NCBI GenBank assembly: GCA_024346835.1
Contig: AP024866.1
Coordinates: 1,860,001 to 1,924,000, forward strand
Direction: 5' to 3'
Source of the DNA: Vibrio comitans
Lineage (GTDB): Bacteria; Pseudomonadota; Gammaproteobacteria; Enterobacterales; Vibrionaceae
Length of the DNA stretch: 64,000 bases
In this document: positions 51,486 through 58,734 of the stretch, piece after piece
Numbering within the stretch: the first letter of the stretch is position 1
Layout: each line of letters begins with the position of its first letter
Translations under genes and position numbers: made by a program
The notes under the pieces: model-generated
Told to the model about the DNA's origin: nothing
Database searches by the model: none
The model's input: the letters and a program-made list of their open reading frames with translations, nothing else

Positions 51486-51845
51486 ATGCCATTAAGCTTA
51501 ATCATCATCGCCCTATTACTTGTTCTATTTTTCATCCTTGCCAGCTCAGTGAAACTCTTTGCGTGGCACAAGTTGGTATTTGATACCCAACTGATGTTTT
51601 TTAAAAAGTATGGCCTCAATCGAATGGCAATGTTCATCATTGGTCTGATAGAAATGAGCAGTGCTTTTTTATTACTAATGGGAGTGTTGACCTCATCAAC
51701 CACACTAGGCTTGATGGGTTCAACTGGCATAGCGTTCACCTCTATCGGTGCACTGTTTTTTCATTTTAAGTTCGATACATGGAAAGATGCGATTCCGGCA
51801 CTTGTGACGCTGTCTCTATCTTCCATCCTGATCTTGTTTTTGTGA
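51486..51845 (+). CDS. DoxX-like family membrane protein
   Basis: A 119-residue inner-membrane protein with four hydrophobic helices, resembling the DoxX/DoxX_2 family, whose members are linked with redox or quinone-related stress functions. The conserved start of the second helix (FFKKYGLNRMAMFIIGLIEM) and the GS-rich turn near residues 70-80 fit. GAGGA precedes the ATG. It is divergent from the LysR gene and probably regulated by it. The exact role is unknown. It is followed by two repeats of the operator motif that serve the next gene. Confidence 0.75.
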   Translation: MPLSLIIIALLLVLFFILASSVKLFAWHKLVFDTQLMFFKKYGLNRMAMFIIGLIEMSSAFLLLMGVLTSSTTLGLMGSTGIAFTSIGALFFHFKFDTWKDAIPALVTLSLSSILILFL

Positions 51846-51852
51846 TGCTAGC

Positions 51853-51899
51853 TTTGCACCTTATGGAAAGTTAATATCGACATTTGCATTTTATGGTAA
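51853..51899 (+). promoter_or_regulatory. direct-repeat operator before the racemase-like gene
   Basis: TTTGCACCTTATGGAAA (51853-51869) and TTTGCATTTTATGGTAA (51883-51899) are direct repeats 30 bp apart, ending 61 bases before the ATG at 51960. The spacing (about three helical turns) and the direct orientation are typical of AraC-family operators. Matching pairs occur at 57244 and 60394. Confidence 0.8.
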
Positions 51900-51959
51900 G
51901 TAAGTCATTACACATATCCCTACAATTTCTGCCAACACTAACTGAAATAGGAACTTGAT

Positions 51960-52751
51960 ATGGGTATTAAACCACGTACTTTGCTAACCACTGACGAACA
52001 GGGCTTACCTGAATTTCAGGTTATGAATGAAAACAAAGCTCACTTTAATTTTGGTGATAAAGTTGGCCTAATGGTATTTAGAGCCTGGTATCCATGCATC
52101 AGTGATCCTAAGCATTTTGCCAACAGCCAAGCCTACAATTTTCCCGTTCGCCTAGGGTATGTTGATGACCCTTTCAATCTCGACAATATTGTCAATGATG
52201 GTGCAAGCAATGCATGGAATCTAGAGAATTGGATCGCATGTGCACAGCAACTCGAAGAAGATGGATGTAAGGCTCTCGTTGGAGGATGTGGATTAACTGC
52301 GATGATGCAGTCTCAATTAGCTGCTGCGGTAACCATTCCTGTTTATTCATCAACCATGCTGTTCTTCCCTTTTTTGCTCAGCACTTTAGCATCAGACAAG
52401 AAAATCGCCGTACTGACGGTCAATGAAAATAGCTTGAATATGAACAACGGCTCGCTATTTGACGAATGTGGCATCGATAAGTCGCGTATGGTTATTCAAG
52501 GTATGGATCAGTCCTCTCATGCCGATGATTGGTCAACTCAGTTCAATGATGTGGACTACAGCAAAGACAGGGTCGAAAATGCCATAGTATCGGTAGCAAC
52601 TGCATTGATTGAAAACAATCCAGATGTCGGGCAAATTATCCTCGAATGTACTGAAATGCCACCTTTTGCAGACGCTATTCGCAAGGCGACTCAATTGCCC
52701 GTATTTGACGCTGTTGATATGACTAAGATGGTTTACAACCTGGTGAGGTAA
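51960..52751 (+). CDS. Asp/Glu/hydantoin racemase-like protein
   Basis: A 263-residue protein of the Asp/Glu racemase superfamily, PLP-independent enzymes that use two cysteines for acid-base racemization. The pair is visible as C110 in LVGGCGLTA and C230 in IILECTEMPP. The family includes aspartate, glutamate and hydantoin racemases and arylmalonate decarboxylase. The exact substrate is unknown, and the extended N-terminal ~90 residues differ from MurI. It is cytoplasmic. AGGA precedes the ATG, and two operator repeats lie 61 bases upstream. It may share regulation with the first dipeptidase-like gene and the serine-dehydratase-like gene. Confidence 0.8.
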   Translation: MGIKPRTLLTTDEQGLPEFQVMNENKAHFNFGDKVGLMVFRAWYPCISDPKHFANSQAYNFPVRLGYVDDPFNLDNIVNDGASNAWNLENWIACAQQLEEDGCKALVGGCGLTAMMQSQLAAAVTIPVYSSTMLFFPFLLSTLASDKKIAVLTVNENSLNMNNGSLFDECGIDKSRMVIQGMDQSSHADDWSTQFNDVDYSKDRVENAIVSVATALIENNPDVGQIILECTEMPPFADAIRKATQLPVFDAVDMTKMVYNLVR

Positions 52752-52877
52752 CTCACTCTATAATGGCTTTCTTTTCTAGGGGGAAAGTCATTATTAAAAA
52801 ATATGTAAGTAGCCCAAATGATGGTTAATCTTATTCAACAATATTGGTGTATTATTGAAATAACACCTGTCTGCCAC

Positions 52878-52894
52878 TAACCATTTCATGCCAA
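52878..52894. promoter_or_regulatory. single operator-like site before the AraC gene
   Basis: TAACCATTTCATGCCAA resembles TAACCATTCGATGCCAA at 60394 (14 of 17 identical). It lies 104 bases before the AraC start, and no second copy is found at 30-31 bp. It could be used in autoregulation. Confidence 0.5.
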
Positions 52895-52997
52895 TATGGT
52901 AGGTAGCGATGTAATCTTGATCAAATCGCATATAGATCATGCATACACACCAAATGTTATTAGTTTATTTTGTTGCATCAAATTTAGTTGAGTAAAT

Positions 52998-53978
52998 ATG
53001 ACCGAGAAGCAGAATCGATTTATTCCATTAATCAGTATTGATCAGATCCAAACGTACGTAGAATATATCGAGATCTATGAAAGTCAGTTTGTGAAAGACT
53101 TATATGAATCAGGTTTGCCTCAAGCTATTAAGTCAAGCCAAGGACATATCTCACGTGAGGTGATGCTGCGTCTATTTGATAAGCTTGAAAAAGAGCTATC
53201 GAGTGAGTCAATGAATCGAATGATCGCTCATTCTTGCCGACTTAATGTCGATAAGATATTGGTTGGTAAACATTTGGAAGGCTCGGTGATAAACGCCTTG
53301 CACTCGTTATTCGAACAACTCAAAGTTGACTCTACAGACACTGAATTTATGATTGATGATTATGGTGATCATTACTGGGTCTACCGCAAACGCGCCCATG
53401 ATATGCAGATAGGCTGTGTGGTGACGTTAATCATATTTACCTACTTAATCCAGAAACTGACCCAATCCCAATGGACTCCTAGTATCGTCAGTACCACATT
53501 GACCAATGGTCAGCCTTTATCAAGCTTCTTCCCAACACATAATATCGACTATAAACATCGCTCAGTTTACACCGGGGTTTACGTACCAAAATCGTTAGTT
53601 GAAAAAACCATAACTCCCTTCATTGGGGAAGAACAGCAACATCGAATCAAAGAGCTACATACCTTCAAATATTCATTACAGGCACTTCTAAAACCTTATC
53701 TATCGATCAGCATGCCCACAATTAATGAAGCCGCTGAGTACGCCAATATGAGTGTAAGAACCTTACAAAGACGGCTTAAACAAGAGAACGAAACCTACAG
53801 TGAAATACTCGAAGAAGTCATGGATGAGATCGCATGTGAATCACTGATCGGCAGTAATGAAACCATTACCAATATTGCTTTTAATCTCGGATATTCAAAT
53901 ACATCCCACTTTACCCGTGCATTCAAAAAGAAGTTTGAACTGACACCTTCTGCATTTAGAGAGCGCTATCAAAAATAA
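52998..53978 (+). CDS. AraC-family transcriptional regulator
   Basis: A 326-residue regulator with an unassigned N-terminal domain of about 230 residues and a C-terminal AraC domain: first helix-turn-helix INEAAEYANMSVRTLQRRLK near residues 242-261, second in ITNIAFNLGYSNTSHFTRAF near 294-313. The N-terminus carries a hydrophobic stretch (VVTLIIFTYLIQKL) that is probably core. I cannot name the ligand. It lies downstream of the racemase-like gene, with a single operator-like site 104 bases upstream. Together with the AraC gene at 60497, which has the same layout, it is a candidate controller of the direct-repeat regulon. Confidence 0.87.
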   Translation: MTEKQNRFIPLISIDQIQTYVEYIEIYESQFVKDLYESGLPQAIKSSQGHISREVMLRLFDKLEKELSSESMNRMIAHSCRLNVDKILVGKHLEGSVINALHSLFEQLKVDSTDTEFMIDDYGDHYWVYRKRAHDMQIGCVVTLIIFTYLIQKLTQSQWTPSIVSTTLTNGQPLSSFFPTHNIDYKHRSVYTGVYVPKSLVEKTITPFIGEEQQHRIKELHTFKYSLQALLKPYLSISMPTINEAAEYANMSVRTLQRRLKQENETYSEILEEVMDEIACESLIGSNETITNIAFNLGYSNTSHFTRAFKKKFELTPSAFRERYQK

Positions 53979-53982
53979 TAGA

Positions 53983-54111
53983 TCACGGCCTACCTTTAAA
54001 GCATTCATCTCGTATTAAGGTATCGTAGCGCAAAATTGCGGTGCCTAAGCTCACCAATAAGTCATCAAGAGTGGCATTATTTTTTTGATAACAAGACTCT
54101 TCCCCTCGCAT
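53983..54111 (-). CDS. small hypothetical protein, 42 residues
   Basis: AAAGGAGG stands 6 bases before ATG 54111, an almost perfect translation start, and the 42-codon frame ends 4 bases after the convergent AraC stop. The product starts MRGEESCYQKNNATLDDLLV and ends CFKGRP. It is acidic to neutral with one Cys in each end region and no membrane segment, and I do not know the family. An in-frame GTG at 54165 would lengthen it by 18 residues but has a poorer context. Between it and the outer-membrane gene at 54395 lies a 283-base divergent region without further genes. Confidence 0.5.
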   Translation of the reverse strand: MRGEESCYQKNNATLDDLLVSLGTAILRYDTLIRDECFKGRP

Positions 54112-54394
54112 TAATGGCCTCCTTTCAATTCGCTTTACGCAGACAAATTTACTTATTTCCCTCACTTTAAACGCCCACGAAATTATCTATTTAATTGGCA
54201 TCAAGTGGTTATCAAAGGCACGATTCAATCCGCTACTATGCGCTACAGAATATCGAGTGCAGCCAGAACAAAGTGCATCTTCAGCGTAGCCATACCGGCC
54301 TTTTTCTACCAACGCTTCACTCTTATCAGGAACTCAACTGATCCAATTTTGTGCCTTAAGGCACGATTGGGTAATCCCTATTGTGGAGAAAATG

Positions 54395-55258
54395 ATGAAA
54401 TATCAAGCAACTGCCCTACTTTCGCTACTGCTTTGCACTCATGTCAACGCCGAGACCTCAACCAAACCTGCGCCAGACGAAGTCAGAAAAACGGTTGCTG
54501 AGACAAAAGATAGAGATGACTTGGCAGAGAAAGCGGCCAAAGAACTAGCCAACCCAAACACTGTCTACGCCACAATGAACTTTAAATTTCAGTACAGTGG
54601 TGGCTTTGAAGGAGGCGGTAGCAATTTCAATACCACATTCCAACCGTCCATGCCTATGCCACTGGCCAATGGCGATAAGATCTTTTTCCGTCCTGCGATT
54701 TCCTATTCACAGAATATCGATAAGGTTGGTCCTACAGGTGATGACGGTGGTTTCTCTGATATCTCATTCGATCTTGCATATGCCCCAACGTTATCCGATC
54801 CAACAAACCTGCTCGCCCTAGGTACGTTTGTTACCGTGCCTACTGGCTCAGATGGCTTTTCAGCAGAACAATACGCTGCAGGTCCTGAGATATTGGTAGG
54901 TAAGTTGAGTGCGCAGCGCGTTGTGGGTGCTTTAACCACACACCAGTGGGGTTTTGCTGAAGATGACGGCGTACAAACTCGAAATGCGACCAACATGCAG
55001 CTATTGTGGGTAGAAATCGCCGGAGGCGGTTGGACCTATGGTTCTGTCCCTATGCTTAGCTATGACTGGAACAACGACCAAGCCGAAATTCCATTAAACT
55101 TGATGGTCAGTAAAACGGTAATCATGGGTCAGCGTCCCTGGAAAATTGGCATGGAAGTTAACTACTATGTTGAAAAAGCCGAGTCCCGCCCAGACTTTAT
55201 GTTGAGTTTTAACATCAGCCCAGTAGTTGAAAACAAGCTTGCTGGCTTACTCAAATAA
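54395..55258 (+). CDS. secreted outer-membrane beta-barrel protein of unknown function
   Basis: A 287-residue exported protein: signal peptide MKYQATALLSLLLCTHVNA, a charged linker of ~35 residues (KTVAETKDRDDLAEKAAKEL), then a beta-rich barrel with strands such as KIFFRPAISYSQNI and GGFSDISFDLAYAP. It resembles the MetA/phenol-degradation (PF13557-like) outer-membrane family, seen near catabolic genes and proposed to take up aromatic or amino compounds, but the match is by pattern only. I start at 54395, the second of two adjacent ATGs, because GGAG then stands 6-7 bases upstream. It is monocistronic with its own terminator. Confidence 0.7.
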   Translation: MKYQATALLSLLLCTHVNAETSTKPAPDEVRKTVAETKDRDDLAEKAAKELANPNTVYATMNFKFQYSGGFEGGGSNFNTTFQPSMPMPLANGDKIFFRPAISYSQNIDKVGPTGDDGGFSDISFDLAYAPTLSDPTNLLALGTFVTVPTGSDGFSAEQYAAGPEILVGKLSAQRVVGALTTHQWGFAEDDGVQTRNATNMQLLWVEIAGGGWTYGSVPMLSYDWNNDQAEIPLNLMVSKTVIMGQRPWKIGMEVNYYVEKAESRPDFMLSFNISPVVENKLAGLLK

Positions 55259-55283
55259 CCCATCAAACTGACCTAACAACAAA

Positions 55284-55312
55284 CGGGAGTGCTCACAATG
55301 CACTCCCTTTTT
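55284..55312 (+). terminator. rho-independent terminator after the outer-membrane gene
   Basis: GGGAGTG and CACTCCC pair around CTCACAATG, followed by five T. Confidence 0.93.
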
Positions 55313-55836
55313 GATCTCGTCCGTTCCATCCCGAATAAACTAATCTGCGTTGTTGCGCTGCATCCTATACGTCCGCCCTCCCTGGTCTGCTAGGAATAAC
55401 TTCATCTAACTAAACGCCTTACCGCCCTCGTATCTAACACTCGCCTATCCCAAAGACCTTTTGTGCTGAGAATACATTTGCGACTCTCATAAAGCGCATT
55501 TCGTCGTCTCGAACAGTAATACTAAACTCCACTTCACATTGTGATTTCGTATCAACAAGGCGAAACGACAAGACTAACAATCCAAAAGTACGTGAGACTC
55601 ACCCGCCGTGCCTGTACAGCAACAAGCGTTCAGCACTCGTTAGCCAAGGTAAACATCGCCCATTGCGTCATTGGATACCCTTCATTGCACGTATCATCTG
55701 GCTGTTTACCCATAACCCACGGGTTAAGCGCCGCTCAATCAAACAGGAATAGCCTAAGAAAGCACATCAAATGTTAAATAGTCTAACCATGTAGAACAGC
55801 CCAAGTAGCCATCGAGGATTGTTATGCTCACAAAGC
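55313..55836. other. non-coding gap without recognisable features
   Basis: Here 524 bases lie between two convergent genes. Open frames of up to 78 codons exist but have no ribosome binding site and no protein-like composition. I see no repeat, no mobile-element end and no RNA gene. It may be decayed sequence, as it is unusually long for a gap between terminators. Confidence 0.4.
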
Positions 55837-55869
55837 AAAAAGCGCCCACCGTCTAAGACGATGAGCGCT
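55837..55869 (-). terminator. terminator of the first dipeptidase-like gene
   Basis: On the minus strand AGCGCTCATCGTC and GACGGTGGGCGCT pair around TTA and run into TTTTGC. It lies 32 bases beyond the stop codon. Confidence 0.88.
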
Positions 55870-55900
55870 ATCAGTTTTCTAGCATGTTTTGTGGCAGGAG

Positions 55901-57184
55901 TTATTTCCAGTTGGCCTCATAAACACGCAGTGTATTTTCACCTAGCACACCCGCAATTTCCTGCTCCGACCATCCATGCTTGGTTTCTAAGCTGTCTACC
56001 ACAGCCCAAATGTCTGAAGGTCGACCATACTCTGATAATGATGCATAACCACCACCTGCAGACGTCGCTGGAAACTTATCCGGTGCTCGAACGATCCATT
56101 GCAACGCATCAATGTAGTTGTGCACATAATCCGCACCGATACCCACATGTTTTTTACCATCAACGCCGAGCTCACGACTGATCAAATCAGCAATGTAAAC
56201 AATGTGTGCAGCAATATCATCACCGGATGCTGTTGCCTGATCATTAAGAAAGCCGCCAATAAAATTAACGCCAATCACTCCATCCGTTTTGGCAATCGCT
56301 ATGATCGCCTCGTCGGAAATATTTCTATCAATGTCTCGAAGAGCGCGAGCATTCGAGTGCGAGGCCACCACAGGTTTAGTGGAGTAGTTTGCGATATCAA
56401 TGCAGGTTTGGTCGCTGTCGTGTGAACAATCCACGACAACACCTGCTTCATTCATCGCTTTGACCGCTTCAATTCCCAAAGGAGTCAGGCCTTCAGGTCC
56501 TGATTTGAGCGAATTAGTATCACCAGAACCCGAAAAGTCATTGCTGATGTTATAAGAGAAGGACATGACCTTCACACCTTCGCTCGCAAACTTAGGGATA
56601 TGTGACAATGGTTCCTCGCTTCCACGCTGCAGATGATCAATCGCCTGAAAGTTATAGAAATAAGAAACCTTACCCTCTTTATGATTAAGGCGAATATCAT
56701 CGACGCTTTTCACAAGGTGGTGACCATGGTCGTGATACAAATGTTTGCTCGTTGTATCAGCACGATCATACACCTCGGATACCGTTTTATCCGTGCCATT
56801 AGAAATGGTTATCGACATAACATCGTAATCCACTTCTCCAGTGGTTGCGATCGTATCAAACTGCGCTTTAGACATCATAGGAAAGCCTTTTCCATTAGAG
56901 TTCATTCCGCCAACAACTAAGCCGTCCAACACTATGTATTTCTCATACTTTGCTTGATATTTTTTGCGAAAAGCCTCTCGTTCTTGCTCTGTATAGGGTT
57001 CCTTCGCTTGATCAACAATAGAAAGTCGTTGATTGATTATGTCGTCAGATTTAAGAGAACCATCTGCATTCGTCACATCCCAGTAACGGTCATGGATGTT
57101 ATCCGACAAGCCCTCTTTTGCCGAAAAGGCGGGGCTAACAAACATAGCGGAAGTAATTAAGGCAAGCAGTGTTTTTTTCATCAT
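55901..57184 (-). CDS. secreted M19-type dipeptidase-like protein (copy A), metal site incomplete
   Basis: A 427-residue exported protein of the peptidase M19 (renal/membrane dipeptidase) family. The signal peptide ends near VSPAFSA (residue 22). Conserved M19 residues are H255 (DCSHDS), H276 (ASHSN), R287 (DRNISDE) and D352 (GADYVHN). The first metal motif IDGHxD is replaced by LDGLVV (L89, V91 for His and Asp), and the bridging Glu appears as Q180. Genuine dipeptidases need these for two zinc ions, so catalysis may be altered or lost. The C-terminus ends VYEANWK like copy B. Two operator repeats lie 60 bases upstream, and copy B is its upstream neighbour. Confidence 0.85.
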   Translation of the reverse strand: MMKKTLLALITSAMFVSPAFSAKEGLSDNIHDRYWDVTNADGSLKSDDIINQRLSIVDQAKEPYTEQEREAFRKKYQAKYEKYIVLDGLVVGGMNSNGKGFPMMSKAQFDTIATTGEVDYDVMSITISNGTDKTVSEVYDRADTTSKHLYHDHGHHLVKSVDDIRLNHKEGKVSYFYNFQAIDHLQRGSEEPLSHIPKFASEGVKVMSFSYNISNDFSGSGDTNSLKSGPEGLTPLGIEAVKAMNEAGVVVDCSHDSDQTCIDIANYSTKPVVASHSNARALRDIDRNISDEAIIAIAKTDGVIGVNFIGGFLNDQATASGDDIAAHIVYIADLISRELGVDGKKHVGIGADYVHNYIDALQWIVRAPDKFPATSAGGGYASLSEYGRPSDIWAVVDSLETKHGWSEQEIAGVLGENTLRVYEANWK

Positions 57185-57243
57185 TCATATCTCTAGTGGT
57201 CGTAAACAATAGGGATACTTTACTTAATCAGTCACCTCTATAT

Positions 57244-57292
57244 TTGCCATTTAATGCGAAAAGCCCGCACTTAATTACCATTAAGTGCAGGC
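57244..57292 (-). promoter_or_regulatory. direct-repeat operator overlapping a terminator hairpin
   Basis: On the minus strand, CCTGCACTTAATGGTAA (57291-57275) and TTCGCATTAAATGGCAA (57260-57244) are direct repeats 31 bp apart. The nearer one is 60 bases from the start of dipeptidase-like copy A, the same distance and orientation as in front of the racemase gene. The outer site overlaps the hairpin 57263-57292, whose 13-bp stem (GCCTGCACTTAAT, one mismatch) is followed by TTTT and probably terminates copy B. Confidence 0.72.
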
Positions 57293-57324
57293 CTATTTGA
57301 GCTCGTTAAGAGATTACGAACGTG

Positions 57325-58575
57325 TTACTTCCAGTTTGCCTTATAAACACGCATTAAGTTTTCACCCAAAAAGCCACGAACTTCCTGCTCTGTCCAGCCG
57401 TAGTCATCTTCCAATATCGCAGCGACATCCCAAATATGCTCTGCAGCCATATTGCTGAGTGGTGAACCAAAGCCTAGCTCAGGCGGGTAAAGATCGGTAT
57501 TACCAATGTCACGCTCATAATAATCTAGGATATTGTGCACATAATCGGTTGAGTAACAGACTTTGTCTTTACCGATTTTGTCTGCCACATACACCACATG
57601 TTCAACGTATCTTTCAGGTGAAGCGTCCAACTCTTTATTCAAGAAAAGTCCTACGCCCGTTGGACACACAGCGCCCCCCGTTGAACCAATCGCTAAAATG
57701 GCCTCATCTGATAGGTTTCGCGACACATTCATCAGCCCTTGAGCATTAGAGTGAGATGCAACAATTGGTTTTGTTGATACCTTAGCCGCATCAATAACAA
57801 CCTGATTTGATGAGTGAGAAACATCAATGACCATCCCTGCATTTTGCGCTTCTTGTACCCAAGCATAACCTTGCTTGGTCAAGCCAAGATCTTGTTTAGC
57901 ACCACCACCAGCAAGAGCGTTATTATTGTTGTAGGTAAAGTTCATCACTCGGATTCCGCTATCATATGAAGCGTGAGCATGGTGCTCCATGTCTTCAATA
58001 ACATAATCAGCGCCTTGCGTGTTGTACATCACTGCAAGGTTGTTCTCTTTCTTTGCTTTTATAATGTCATCGGTAGAGTTCACTTTGATCATACCTTGCT
58101 CTTCAATCACCTTATCCGATGAATCAACAACTTGGTATGCAGTATGAGAGTCTGTCGAACCAGGAAATGCATACACTGTTGCCGAGGCCAGTGTCATGCC
58201 TGCATCTTTGTTGCGTTTTACCGCTGTAGTAAAGTGCTCGTGGGTGTTTCCGATAATACCAACAGAGGATGGCAATACTGAGTTAATAGCAATGGCATCT
58301 TGGTATTTTTTGCGCACTGCCTTAGCTCTTTCAATTTGCTTTGGAGTGCGCTCTATATCGTACTGCTCTGCAAGCCATAAAGCGCGTTTGACAATCGTTT
58401 CATGGTCTTTACCGCGGGTATTGAAATAGGTTGCGGTGATATCCGTATCTGAGACAAATCCTGCTTGTGCGTTCCAGCCTCCCTCTACGTGCTCGTGTTC
58501 ATGACCAATGTCATGAGCAAAAACACTAAATGAAGATGCTAGAGTTACTGCAATGGCGATTTGATTCAGTTTCAT
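57325..58575 (-). CDS. secreted M19-type dipeptidase-like protein (copy B), metal site incomplete
   Basis: A 416-residue paralogue of the gene just downstream, with signal peptide ending near SFSVFA (residue 20) and a His-rich mature start (HDIGHEHEHVEGG). H254 (VSHSS), H275 (ASHSN), R286 (SRNLSDE) and D344 (STDYVHN) of the M19 core are kept. The IDGHxD motif is changed to INSVLP (V100, P102), and the bridging Glu is Q187 in NTQGAD. The two proteins share the ending LGEN-x-x-RVY-x-ANWK. It has no operator pair of its own that I can find, and a dehydratase-gene terminator precedes its promoter region. Divergence between A and B suggests an old duplication with separate roles. Confidence 0.85.
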   Translation of the reverse strand: MKLNQIAIAVTLASSFSVFAHDIGHEHEHVEGGWNAQAGFVSDTDITATYFNTRGKDHETIVKRALWLAEQYDIERTPKQIERAKAVRKKYQDAIAINSVLPSSVGIIGNTHEHFTTAVKRNKDAGMTLASATVYAFPGSTDSHTAYQVVDSSDKVIEEQGMIKVNSTDDIIKAKKENNLAVMYNTQGADYVIEDMEHHAHASYDSGIRVMNFTYNNNNALAGGGAKQDLGLTKQGYAWVQEAQNAGMVIDVSHSSNQVVIDAAKVSTKPIVASHSNAQGLMNVSRNLSDEAILAIGSTGGAVCPTGVGLFLNKELDASPERYVEHVVYVADKIGKDKVCYSTDYVHNILDYYERDIGNTDLYPPELGFGSPLSNMAAEHIWDVAAILEDDYGWTEQEVRGFLGENLMRVYKANWK

Positions 58576-58683
58576 TATGTTCTCTCTAATAATCGAAGTG
58601 TTTGCTGACGAAAAGAAGTATAAGTCGCCATAGCCCTAAAAATGACCACATTAGGAATATCTGGCACTTTGTGTGTCCATAAA

Positions 58684-58717
58684 CAAAAAAATCCAGCCTT
58701 GTCACCAAGGCTGGATA
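58684..58717 (-). terminator. terminator of the serine-dehydratase-like gene
   Basis: ATCCAGCCTTG and CAAGGCTGGAT pair perfectly around a 4-base loop; on the minus strand a run of T follows. Confidence 0.95.
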
Positions 58718-58734
58718 TATCACTTCACTTGAAA

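Noticed and set aside
55541..55777. 78-codon open frame in the convergent gap
   Set aside because: No ribosome binding site and no protein-like composition; it lies in an apparently noncoding gap.
58576..58680. Operator pair in front of dipeptidase-like copy B
   Set aside because: Only a partial match (near 58625) is present and no partner at 30-31 bp; it is below the level of the three real pairs.
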